A DNA stretch of 5,438 bases from an uncultured Bacteroidota bacterium (GTDB lineage Bacteria; Bacteroidota; Bacteroidia; Chitinophagales; Chitinophagaceae), in the NCBI GenBank assembly GCA_903835145.1, contig CAILMA010000682.1, positions 1 through 5,438 of the forward strand. Reading direction: 5' to 3'. Position 1 is the first letter of the stretch; each line of letters begins with the position of its first letter. Below the pieces are notes generated by a model that saw only the letters and a program-made list of their open reading frames with translations, had not been told where the DNA came from and did no database searches. The position numbers and the translations under genes are program-made. Below are positions 1-5,438 of the stretch, one piece after another.

Positions 1-144
1 TAAAGATGAAAATTTTATAAAATATAATAATTTACAACTGCTTTGGTAGCAAATTGCTCCCAGTGTTCTACTAATCCCACCCTATACTACCTTTCCAACG
101 CCATACCTCCAGCAAAACTCAACTAATCATAGCAGTCCCCCTAA

Positions 145-168
145 AACTAAGCATAGCTATGAGTAGTT
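145..168. repeat. Imperfect 24-bp inverted repeat in intergenic DNA
   Basis: AACTA-AG-CATAG is followed directly by CTATG-AG-TAGTT, so ten of twelve positions per arm are complementary and the core CATAGCTATG is a perfect 10-bp palindrome. There is no loop and no T-tract, so a DNA-binding site is more likely than a terminator. It lies about 50 bases past the stop codon of the leftward DUF983 gene. No other gene-like content was seen in 1-219, where all frames are broken by stops and the first 35 bases are very AT-rich. Confidence 0.4.
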
Positions 169-219
169 ATTAAGTTTAACTCGGAGCGACTCCACTATTG
201 CAATACCACCGCCCCAACT

Positions 220-636
220 TTACACCCCCATCACCTTGTAATTCGGGTCGTATTTTACGAAAAACGCAATCCAAACAGAACGGGCAAGGCGCTGCAATGC
301 CGGCTGAAAAGCAATGAGCAATACGCCATTTACTACCAGCCATTTATAAATACTGTTGTCGTAAATAGATATACCAACCAGAAAATAATAGGCTATGAAG
401 CAAAGCCCGGTAAAGAGAACGGACATGGCGTAACTAACGTAACCTGTCCCGAAATAAAAACCGGGCTCCAGCTCGAATTTCTGACCGCACACAGGGCATG
501 TTTCCGGCATCTTCATGGTGTGTTTAAGGTTGTAGGGATTGCGCTCGGTAAACAAATACCCCTCCCGGCAATGCGGGCAGTGATTGGAGAGTACACTATG
601 TAATAATCCCGGTGTTTTTTCGCTGTTATTCTTCAT
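220..636 (-). CDS. DUF983 family zinc-ribbon membrane protein
   Basis: The product is 138 residues, the usual size for DUF983 proteins, whose biochemical function is not established. The N-terminal half has two CxxC pairs (C20-P-H-C23 and C47-P-V-C50), which form a probable zinc ribbon facing the cytoplasm. The stretch FELEPGFYFGTGYVSYA (about 54-70), just before the first membrane segment, is characteristic of the family. Two membrane helices follow at about 66-89 and 99-115, and the protein ends in a short hydrophilic tail (KYDPNYKVMGV). The ATG at 634-636 is chosen because it places the zinc ribbon and family signature at normal positions. An upstream ATG at about 650 is out of frame. No Shine-Dalgarno sequence is visible, as is normal in Bacteroidota. 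The gene starts 15 bases after the stop of the AraC-type gene and is probably translated from the same leftward transcript. The family call is firm; the function is unknown. Confidence 0.88.
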   Translation of the reverse strand: MKNNSEKTPGLLHSVLSNHCPHCREGYLFTERNPYNLKHTMKMPETCPVCGQKFELEPGFYFGTGYVSYAMSVLFTGLCFIAYYFLVGISIYDNSIYKWLVVNGVLLIAFQPALQRLARSVWIAFFVKYDPNYKVMGV

Positions 637-651
637 GTTTGCTGGTGTCCA

Positions 652-1542
652 TTATTGATTACCGGTAGTCTTCCTGAACTCATCAGGCGTAAATCCAGTA
701 TGTTTTTTAAAGAATTTTGTAAAGTGAGAGTTATCAGTAAAATTGAGCTCAACCGCAATCTCCGAAATGTTTTTCTCCAGATTTATCAAGAGCCTTTTTG
801 CCTCGAGTAAAATCCGCTCTCTTATCAGCTCGCCTGCAGACTTCGCCAGCATATCCTGACATAGGGCATTCAGGTGATTGGGCGTTATATACAGCATGGC
901 GGCATAGTCTCGTGGCAGGTGCTTTTCAGTGTAATATTCCTCTATAAGCTTCCTGAAATTCTGCAATACAAGTTGATTGTGTTGCGGGTGATTTACTGTT
1001 TTTCCTGTATCGTGGTCACGGCTTATGTAAATAAACATGGTGATGAGCAGACTGCGAACAAGGTCTTCACTTAACTTGCCGCGATCTTTAAGTTCGGCAA
1101 TGATTTTATCCATAATGTTCACCGTCTCCGCCTGTATATTGGTACTGAGCTGGAAAACACTGTCACTGACTACGCCTTTAAAGAAATGAAATTGTTCCAG
1201 GTATTGCTGTGCAACCAAGAAGCCCCTGAAAAACTGATCGGAGAAATTAAGAATGTACCCATCCGGCTGCTCAGCAAACTTCCAGGTGTGTACTTGACCG
1301 GGCACCATAAAATAAACCTGCCCCGGAACGACCGAAAATTGCTCGAAATCTATCGTGTGTGTTCCGCTGCCGGAGGTAAACAATACCATATGGTAAAACG
1401 AATGCCTGTGGGGAAAATGCAGGTTGGTATGCCGTTCCAGATATCCCTTCAGTTGCTCGGCAATTATAAATTCATGCGCCGATGGGTGATCTTCCAGCGT
1501 GCATATGTCATAGACGGGTATTGTATTTTTTACTTTTTTCAT
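652..1542 (-). CDS. AraC family transcriptional regulator with cupin sensor domain
   Basis: The product is 296 residues from the ATG at 1540-1542. The frame stays open 15 codons further upstream, but that extension (MLPLGGARWL...) is unlike the family and would run over the promoter-like sequence, so the internal MKKVKNTIP start is preferred. Residues about 35-105 form a cupin-type sensor with a histidine cluster (H42, H45, H47, H51) and the GSGTHTIDFEQFSVVPGQ and VPGQVHTW segments typical of AraC ligand pockets. Residues about 195-293 hold the two helix-turn-helix motifs. The second reads ISEIAVELNFTDNSHFTKFFKKHTGFTP (260-286) and matches the AraC signature well. The protein should bind DNA in response to a small molecule that cannot be predicted from the sequence. 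The gene is divergent from the sigma factor gene and sits directly upstream of the DUF983 gene. A 37-base-spaced inverted repeat over its own promoter suggests autoregulation (inference). Confidence 0.93.
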   Translation of the reverse strand: MKKVKNTIPVYDICTLEDHPSAHEFIIAEQLKGYLERHTNLHFPHRHSFYHMVLFTSGSGTHTIDFEQFSVVPGQVYFMVPGQVHTWKFAEQPDGYILNFSDQFFRGFLVAQQYLEQFHFFKGVVSDSVFQLSTNIQAETVNIMDKIIAELKDRGKLSEDLVRSLLITMFIYISRDHDTGKTVNHPQHNQLVLQNFRKLIEEYYTEKHLPRDYAAMLYITPNHLNALCQDMLAKSAGELIRERILLEAKRLLINLEKNISEIAVELNFTDNSHFTKFFKKHTGFTPDEFRKTTGNQ

Positions 1543-1549
1543 GACTACG

Positions 1550-1577
1550 CAAAAGTACAACCACCTCGCGCCACCAA
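1550..1577 (-). promoter_or_regulatory. Bacteroidota-type promoter for the AraC-type gene
   Basis: On the minus strand, TACTTTTG (1550-1557) fits the Bacteroidota -7 consensus TAnnTTTG exactly. A TTG (1575-1577) lies 17 bases further upstream as a possible -33 element, at the short end of the usual spacing. Transcription would start only a few bases before the ATG at 1542, giving a very short leader. The -7 match is good; the -33 element is weak evidence by itself. Confidence 0.5.
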
Positions 1578-1609
1578 GTGGTAACATTCATCTATTTTGT
1601 TGTACTTTT
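1551..1609. repeat. 11-bp perfect inverted repeat in the divergent intergenic region
   Basis: AAAAGTACAAC (1551-1561) is the exact reverse complement of GTTGTACTTTT (1599-1609), with 37 bases between the arms. The left arm covers most of the -7 element of the araC-type promoter. Paired half-sites at this spacing could serve a dimeric regulator such as the adjacent AraC-type protein. The spacer is too long for a typical transcription terminator hairpin. Confidence 0.55.
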
Positions 1610-1743
1610 TACTTCTGATGATAAATATCACCGACACTGCCCTTTTCGGAATACAACCCCCGCACAAAAAACCACAGTGCTGATTTAATCCGCTTCCTAT
1701 CAGAATTTTTACCCCTCAGGCAACCTTTTAATAGAAACCTGCA

Positions 1744-1751
1744 TATCTTTC
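1744..1751 (+). promoter_or_regulatory. Possible -7 promoter element for the sigma factor operon
   Basis: TATCTTTC matches seven of the eight positions of the extended element TATCTTTG and lies 22 bases upstream of the sigma factor ATG, a good distance for a short leader. No convincing TTG occurs 17-23 bases upstream; only a T-run at 1726-1729 is nearby. The missing -33 could mean dependence on an activator or on an alternative sigma factor, including the one encoded here. This is a weak call. Confidence 0.35.
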
Positions 1752-1773
1752 AATACACATCCACAACCTGCAC

Positions 1774-2316
1774 ATGACAGAGCAAAAAGCAATAGAAGGC
1801 TGCAAGAAGCAGGACAGAATAGCCCAAAAGCACCTGTTCGACGCTTACAGCGAAGCTATGCTCATGGTTTGCCTGCGTTACGTGAAACTCCTGCCAGATG
1901 CCGAAGAGCTGATGCTCAACGGTTTCTTTAACTTCTTTCGCAGTGTAGATAGGTTTGTGTATTCAGGCAATGGCAGCGTTGGGGCATGGCTCAAGAAAAT
2001 AATGGTAAACGAATGCCTTATGTTCCTGAGAAAAAAAGGCAGCCTGACGCTTGTGGACGAGCAATATGCCGAAGATGTGGTGCTTGCGCCGGGGCTCACA
2101 GACAATATGGATGCCAACGAAATTCTCAAACTGGTCTTGGAGCTACCACCGGGTTACCGAATTGTATTTAATATGTTCGTGATTGAGGGTTATACCCATA
2201 AAGAAATAGCAGCAACAATAAGTATTACAGAAGGTACGTCAAAATCGCAGTTGAACAAAGCCAGGGGGATGCTACAACAAGCAATGGCGCAAAACAGAGT
2301 TTACAATGGAAAATAA
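1774..2316 (+). CDS. ECF-type RNA polymerase sigma factor
   Basis: The product is 180 residues, a normal length for a two-domain ECF (extracytoplasmic function) sigma factor. Region 2 covers about residues 14-88 and includes PDAEELMLNGFFNFFRSVDRF (core-binding part, 41-61) and GSVGAWLKKIMVNECLMFLRKK (67-88), a form I recognise from Bacteroidota members of this family. Region 4 covers about 114-170, with LPPGYRIVFNMFVIEGYTHKEIA followed by the recognition helix around EGTSKSQLNKAR (153-164). The protein would direct RNA polymerase to a dedicated promoter set. Its stop overlaps the start of the next gene by 11 bases, implying translational coupling with the membrane protein downstream, which may control it. 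No FecR-type anti-sigma factor, SusC or SusD gene is next to it, so it is not a standard glycan-utilisation sigma factor. Its targets are unknown. Confidence 0.93.
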   Translation: MTEQKAIEGCKKQDRIAQKHLFDAYSEAMLMVCLRYVKLLPDAEELMLNGFFNFFRSVDRFVYSGNGSVGAWLKKIMVNECLMFLRKKGSLTLVDEQYAEDVVLAPGLTDNMDANEILKLVLELPPGYRIVFNMFVIEGYTHKEIAATISITEGTSKSQLNKARGMLQQAMAQNRVYNGK

Positions 2317-3190
2317 AACAGAAAAATATATAAAAGAGGAGCTCAATGCGATTACACCATTGGAAGGGGGTATCGTATTTGGCAAGGAAGAAGCCTGGGA
2401 GCGGCTGCAGGGAATGCTGGAACAAAAAAAGGAGCGCAAGCTATTACCGCTGATGAAGTGGGCGGTAGCTGCCACCCTTGTGCTGATGGTAGTTGCCCTC
2501 GGCTACCAGTTTTATGCACCAACACATGTAGTGCCAACGCCGGAAAGCAATATTGCCGTTGCTCCCAATAGCCTACCACAGCAAGTACACGCAGCACACG
2601 ATATCATAAATACAAACGAGAACAAACAGACAGCGCCTGAAAACAAAACACCTGAAAACCACCCCCACAAGAGCGCACCACTCGCTGTGGGGCGCCTTGC
2701 GACACCCACAACGGCACATATAAATACGCAAACAGAACAAATAGCCCCGCTGGTGCGAACATTGACGACGAACCCGCCGATAACCCCGCAGCCACAGCAC
2801 GAAGTAAACAATGATAAACCCCAACCAACGGAAAACAATACCCAACCGACCGCTGAAATTAACCCCCCTAAACAGACAAAGCAGCGCATGAAGGTGATAC
2901 ACATTAACGAAATAGAAGCAGAAACCGGCAATGCGGCAATGGCAGCCAACAAGCCAATGGAATTGCTGCCAGAAGTTGCACCCTCCCTGGCCAGCAGGCA
3001 CCGCACGGTAGTGCACATAAATGAGGTGATGAAGGAAGAACAGGAGGAAAGACTGATGCCTCGTGAAAACAGAATGTTTGGCAATTTTGTATTTATCAAG
3101 TCACCCGGTTCTACATTCTTACCTGCATACGGCCTTTACAATACTTATGCTCACAAAATTTTTAAAATCAATATTTACGGTCAGAACTAA
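2306..3190 (+). CDS. Single-pass membrane protein, putative anti-sigma factor-like
   Basis: The product is 294 residues. The N-terminal 48 residues are hydrophilic and contain EEAWERLQGMLEQKKERK (28-45), a layout seen in membrane proteins that follow ECF sigma genes in Bacteroidota. A single membrane helix lies at about 49-69, with positive charges on its N-terminal side, so the N-terminus should be cytoplasmic and the remainder periplasmic. Residues about 71-192 are rich in Pro, Thr, Asn and Gln and look unfolded, like a linker across the periplasm. Two related segments follow, KVIHINEIEAE (196-206) and TVVHINEVMKEE (234-245), and then a more hydrophobic C-terminus containing FGNFVFIKSPGSTFLPAYGLYNT. 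There is no FecR or zinc-binding anti-sigma motif. The ATG lies inside the last codons of the sigma gene. By position and topology it may hold the sigma factor at the membrane, but this is inference; the periplasmic part resembles nothing I can name. Confidence 0.72.
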   Translation: MENKTEKYIKEELNAITPLEGGIVFGKEEAWERLQGMLEQKKERKLLPLMKWAVAATLVLMVVALGYQFYAPTHVVPTPESNIAVAPNSLPQQVHAAHDIINTNENKQTAPENKTPENHPHKSAPLAVGRLATPTTAHINTQTEQIAPLVRTLTTNPPITPQPQHEVNNDKPQPTENNTQPTAEINPPKQTKQRMKVIHINEIEAETGNAAMAANKPMELLPEVAPSLASRHRTVVHINEVMKEEQEERLMPRENRMFGNFVFIKSPGSTFLPAYGLYNTYAHKIFKINIYGQN

Positions 3191-3262
3191 TTGCTAATTG
3201 CTTCATCCGGTTGTTATCTGCACCGGCCTCAAATAACCTTTCAAAAAACACATACAGACGAA

Positions 3263-4447
3263 ATGAAAAAGTCATTCTTATGCCTCGGGCTTACTATGCT
3301 CGGGCTGGCAGGCCAGGTATTGGCACAAACAGAAAACCTCACTGAGCGCCAGAAAGACCTTTTGCGCACCAAGACAGATAAAACATTTAATGTTAAGGAC
3401 CGCCAAGTTGACATCAAAGACATTGTGCAGCTGAAACAAGGCAAAATGATCTTGAGCATGCTCAATGTAAAGGACTATGAAAACTTCAGAAATCTTGATT
3501 CCATTCTAATGAACTTCCGTAGAGATATCGCCTTTTACAAAGACTCGCTCGACGCCGTGGCTGGTGGCCACGTAAGAATTGACTACGTTATAAGTCCCGA
3601 GTATTCTTTCAAAAAAATAAGGTTCAAAAAATATGATGCCGACGGCGACATCTACATCAATAGGACAGGCGAGGTCTCCAAATTAAAGCTGGAACAGGAT
3701 ACGGTGCGTATAATAGTAGAAAAGCTACTTTATCAATCTAAATGCACATTGCCGTATGCTATTCAGGCAACTTTCATTCTTGATAACTATACCGATGTGG
3801 ACAAGATTATTGCCGACCGGGTGGAGCTGCGTCGTATTTTAGACACACTGGAGCAAGTGTCGCAAAACAAGAAAGCCAAGCAAGCTGAACCCTCTCACTT
3901 TCCTCAGTTTTCTATTGTCTACAATCCCTACTATACCGGTGGCAAGAACTTTAACCGCTACTCGTGGATTGTTACAGATGAAAACAAACCTTACAATACT
4001 CGTCATAAAGGAAATTTCCTGACTGTCGATGCAAACATAGGCGCAGCTATAGTGATGAACACCTTTACTCCGCAGGCTGAAATTGGCATTAGTTACAACC
4101 AGACCTGGGGAGTTGGGCGAAAGGAATACTCTTTCTACCGGCTGTTTACTTCTTCCTATTATTTCTTTGGCAGGGATGCAAACAACAATCTTTTGGTACA
4201 GGACAATTGGTTCATCAACGCCGTTGTCGGCTCTCAGTATGAAGATGTAGCGGCAACCTGGATGGGTCAGGTAGTGGACTTCGGCGTAGGTTATCTTTAC
4301 GCTCAGAAAGGCAACTATTTTAAAGGCGTCACCATGAAGGTATTCACCGACATCCGCCTTAAGAAAGGCATCACCCTATCGCCTGAGTTCATAATGACAA
4401 ACAATTTCAAGCAAATTTTCCCGGGGCTCACCTTTAAAGTCTTCTAA
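3263..4447 (+). CDS. Secreted protein, probable outer-membrane beta-barrel
   Basis: The product is 394 residues from the ATG at 3263. The frame is open from a TTG at 3191, but the ATG is chosen because it begins a clear signal peptide: MKKS, a hydrophobic core (about 5-18), then VLA-Q with likely cleavage after A21. Residues about 22-210 are mixed and charged, probably a periplasmic domain. From about 214 to the end there are roughly eight or nine alternating amphipathic stretches rich in aromatic residues (for example FSIVYNPYYTGG, QAEIGISYNQTWG, FTSSYYFFG, VVDFGVGYLYA). The chain ends in LTFKVF with a terminal phenylalanine, a typical outer-membrane barrel ending. No enzyme motif and no named family were recognised. 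It starts 72 bases after the membrane protein gene with no terminator between them, so it probably belongs to the same operon and may be a sensor or a client of the upstream sigma system (inference). Confidence 0.72.
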   Translation: MKKSFLCLGLTMLGLAGQVLAQTENLTERQKDLLRTKTDKTFNVKDRQVDIKDIVQLKQGKMILSMLNVKDYENFRNLDSILMNFRRDIAFYKDSLDAVAGGHVRIDYVISPEYSFKKIRFKKYDADGDIYINRTGEVSKLKLEQDTVRIIVEKLLYQSKCTLPYAIQATFILDNYTDVDKIIADRVELRRILDTLEQVSQNKKAKQAEPSHFPQFSIVYNPYYTGGKNFNRYSWIVTDENKPYNTRHKGNFLTVDANIGAAIVMNTFTPQAEIGISYNQTWGVGRKEYSFYRLFTSSYYFFGRDANNNLLVQDNWFINAVVGSQYEDVAATWMGQVVDFGVGYLYAQKGNYFKGVTMKVFTDIRLKKGITLSPEFIMTNNFKQIFPGLTFKVF

Positions 4448-4470
4448 ATAACCGAAGGCAGGAGAAAAAA

Positions 4471-4501
4471 TTGCGTAACTTAATAGTTACACTTATCTTT
4501 G
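4471..4501 (+). promoter_or_regulatory. Bacteroidota-type promoter of the SRPBCC-arsR operon
   Basis: TATCTTTG (4494-4501) matches the -7 consensus TAnnTTTG perfectly, and a TTG (4471-4473) lies 20 bases upstream as the -33 element, within the normal spacing. The predicted start of transcription is within about ten bases after 4501, leaving a leader of under 20 bases before the ATG at 4523. One palindrome sits between the two promoter elements and a second covers the expected transcription start, so a bound repressor would block polymerase. Confidence 0.75.
4475..4490. promoter_or_regulatory. Operator-like palindrome 1 (probable ArsR site)
   Basis: GTAACT-TAAT-AGTTAC has perfect 6-bp arms around a 4-base core. 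It lies entirely between the -33 and -7 elements of the SRPBCC-arsR promoter. The same arms recur at 4503-4518. Size and position fit an ArsR-type dimer binding site; assignment to the downstream ArsR protein is inferred from autoregulation being usual in that family. Confidence 0.7.
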
Positions 4502-4523
4502 CGTAACTATTAAGTTACGCAAA
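4498..4523. promoter_or_regulatory. Operator-like palindrome 2, overlapping -7 element and start codon
   Basis: Perfect 11-bp arms (TTTGCGTAACT at 4498-4508 and AGTTACGCAAA at 4513-4523) flank the core ATTA. The core site GTAACT-ATTA-AGTTAC is 4503-4518, centred 28 bp from palindrome 1. The left arm begins with the TTTG of the -7 element and the right arm ends on the A of the ATG. Together with palindrome 1, positions 4471-4490 and 4503-4522 form a perfect 20-bp inverted repeat with a 12-base spacer. Confidence 0.72.
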
Positions 4524-4975
4524 TGATGGAGAAAAGTATAGTTCACAAATGGTCGCTCCCACACCCGCCTGAGCAGGTGTGGGAATACCTCACCCGCGCC
4601 GATCTGCTGGGCAAGTGGCTGATGGAAAATGACTTCAAACCGGTTACCGGGCACAAATTCCGCTTCACCACAAAGCCTAAATTCAATTTTGGATTTGATG
4701 GTATCGTTTATTGCGAGGTGACGCAGGTAAAACCCTACACTAAATTATCTTACACCTGGTGCGGCGGGCCCGGAAATGGACAGATAAACCTGAATTCTGT
4801 GGTAACATGGACGCTAACGCCCACATCCGGTGGCACCGAACTATTGCTGGAGCACACTGGCTTCAAAGGATTTAAAAATTACTTCGGATACCTTGCCATG
4901 AACGCAGGTTGGAAAACCAAGATCTTTAACCGACTGTTGTCGCTAATGACCAGCAACAAAATAAACGCCGCATAG
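4523..4975 (+). CDS. SRPBCC (START-like) protein of the AHSA1 type
   Basis: The product is 150 residues, the usual size of single-domain AHSA1-type SRPBCC proteins, which form a deep hydrophobic cavity for small ligands. Family features are visible in order: the opening strand and HPPEQVWEYLTRADLLGKWLM (14-34), the central strands with LSYTWCGG (75-82), VTWTLTPTSGGTELLLEHTGF (94-114), and the C-terminal helix beginning near NAGW (127-130) that closes the pocket. The ligand cannot be predicted and no catalytic residues are evident. Two consecutive ATG codons (4523 and 4526) could start translation; the choice changes one residue. The arsR-type gene starts 3 bases after the stop, so the two are almost certainly co-transcribed. 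AHSA1-like proteins paired with ArsR regulators are common in bacteria and are often annotated vaguely as activator of Hsp90 ATPase homologues, which does not imply a chaperone role here. Confidence 0.9.
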   Translation: MMEKSIVHKWSLPHPPEQVWEYLTRADLLGKWLMENDFKPVTGHKFRFTTKPKFNFGFDGIVYCEVTQVKPYTKLSYTWCGGPGNGQINLNSVVTWTLTPTSGGTELLLEHTGFKGFKNYFGYLAMNAGWKTKIFNRLLSLMTSNKINAA

Positions 4976-4978
4976 CAT

Positions 4979-5290
4979 ATGAAAGACCCTTTTTATGCCA
5001 TAGGCGACCCGGGGAGGAGGCAAATCCTCTTGTTGCTTGCCGGCACCAGCATGAGCATTAACACCATTGCCAATAACTTTGAAATGAGCCGGCCGGCCGT
5101 GTCCAAACACATAAAAATACTGGCAGATGCAGGCTTTATAGGCATAACCGATGTTGGCCGCGAGCGCCATTGCCACCTAAAACAAGAGGGCTTTGCTGCC
5201 TTACAAAAATGGATACAGTTCTTCGATGCCTTCTGGCTCGATAAACTCAGCAACCTGGAAAGGCTTATGAATGGTGAGGCTGATGCATAA
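4979..5290 (+). CDS. ArsR family helix-turn-helix repressor
   Basis: The product is 103 residues, a full-length small ArsR-type winged-helix protein. It begins with DPFYAIGDPGRRQILLLLA (3-21), carries the recognition helix-turn-helix around SINTIANNFEMSRPAVSKHIKIL (26-48), and the beta-wing around ITDVGRERHCHL (56-67). The C-terminal helix WIQFFDAFWLDKLSNLERLM (78-97) resembles that of ArsR proteins paired with AHSA1-type genes and probably forms the dimer interface. The ELCVCDL-type metal site of classical arsenic or cadmium sensors is absent and the protein has a single cysteine (C65), so metal sensing is unlikely; an organic signal or the neighbouring SRPBCC protein may relieve repression (inference). 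Its likely operators are the two palindromes upstream of the operon. It starts 3 bases after the SRPBCC stop codon and converges on the RND permease gene. Confidence 0.92.
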   Translation: MKDPFYAIGDPGRRQILLLLAGTSMSINTIANNFEMSRPAVSKHIKILADAGFIGITDVGRERHCHLKQEGFAALQKWIQFFDAFWLDKLSNLERLMNGEADA

Positions 5291-5307
5291 TTTTGACGTA
5301 CTAAAAA

Positions 5308-5438
5308 CTACCTTCCCCTCCACACCACCTTTATCATACTCGGCAGCACAACGAGCAAGAGCGGCAGCGCAACGACAAAGCCACCTATTACTGCGATGGC
5401 CAGTGGCTGGTGCAGTTGGGCACCGGTACCAATACCCA
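5308..5438 (-). CDS. RND efflux transporter permease, C-terminal fragment (cut by window edge)
   Basis: Only the last 42 codons plus the TAG stop (5308-5310) are inside the window; the rest lies beyond the right edge. The visible protein starts GIGTGAQLHQPLAIAVIGGF and continues through a hydrophobic helix (VVALPLLLVVLPSMIK) to a short basic tail, VVWRGR. The G-AQ-QPLAIAVIGG pattern is the signature before the last transmembrane helix of inner-membrane RND permeases (AcrB/MdtB/CusA superfamily), which export drugs, metals or other compounds using the proton gradient. The fragment cannot separate the drug (HAE) from the metal (HME) branch. The gene is convergent with the arsR-type gene and ends 17 bases from it, with no clear hairpin terminator between them. 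Confidence 0.82.
   Translation of the reverse strand, partial: GIGTGAQLHQPLAIAVIGGFVVALPLLLVVLPSMIKVVWRGR

Noticed and set aside
1186..1584. 132-codon open frame on the plus strand
   Set aside because: It is antisense to the AraC-type gene, whose protein matches its family along its full length; the plus-strand translation has no recognisable domain.
1543..1587. Upstream extension of the AraC-type gene by 15 codons
   Set aside because: The extra residues do not resemble the family and would overlap the TACTTTTG promoter element; the ATG at 1540-1542 gives a normal AraC N-terminus.
1619..1630. Short palindrome TGATA-AA-TATCA in the divergent intergenic region
   Set aside because: It has 5-bp AT-rich arms, is not aligned with any promoter element, and is expected by chance in AT-rich DNA.
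2512..3099. 195-codon open frame on the minus strand
   Set aside because: It lies entirely opposite the membrane protein gene. Its composition (very rich in Cys, Gly, Val and Ser) is what antisense reading of Pro/Thr/Asn codons gives, and no domain or promoter supports it.
3207..3226. CCGGT/ACCGG hairpin between the membrane protein and barrel-like genes
   Set aside because: It has only five base pairs with a 10-base loop and no following T-tract, so it is not a convincing terminator or attenuator.
3191..3262. TTG-initiated extension of the barrel-like protein
   Set aside because: The extension would place 24 non-signal residues before a well-formed signal peptide starting at the ATG at 3263.
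5291..5307. Possible bidirectional terminator between the arsR-type gene and the RND permease gene
   Set aside because: The 17-base gap has T and A runs at its ends but no stable stem.

Overview
The window looks like chromosomal DNA of a Bacteroidota member, most likely the Chitinophagales/Sphingobacteriales side. This rests on three things: promoter-like sequences of the TTG / TAnnTTTG type, A-rich leaders without clear Shine-Dalgarno sites, and protein families typical of that phylum (a short ECF sigma factor followed by a single-pass membrane protein and a barrel-like secreted protein, and an AHSA1/ArsR pair). The genus assignment is inference only. No RNA genes, insertion sequences, CRISPR arrays or phage genes were seen.

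Layout. Positions 1-219 hold no gene I can support; they are AT-rich at the left end and contain one clear inverted repeat. Two leftward genes follow: a DUF983 zinc-ribbon membrane protein (220-636) and, 15 bases upstream of it, an AraC-type regulator with a cupin sensor domain (652-1542). They are probably co-transcribed from a promoter at about 1550-1577. A 231-base divergent intergenic region (1543-1773) carries an 11-bp inverted repeat whose left arm overlaps the -7 element of the araC-type promoter.

The rightward block 1774-4447 holds three genes: an ECF sigma factor, an overlapping single-pass membrane protein with an anti-sigma-like N-terminus and a long Pro/Thr/Asn-rich periplasmic part, and, after 72 bases, a secreted protein that looks like a small outer-membrane beta-barrel with an N-terminal periplasmic domain. 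Together they could link the outer membrane, inner membrane and transcription, but this is inference from order and topology.

A second rightward unit (4471-5290) encodes an AHSA1-type SRPBCC protein and an ArsR-family repressor 3 bases apart. Its promoter holds two copies of the palindrome GTAACT-N4-AGTTAC, which together form a perfect 20-bp inverted repeat around the -7 element. This is the clearest regulatory signal in the window and the likely ArsR binding site.

The right edge holds the C-terminal 42 codons of a leftward RND efflux permease (5308-5438), convergent with the arsR-type gene and ending 17 bases from it.
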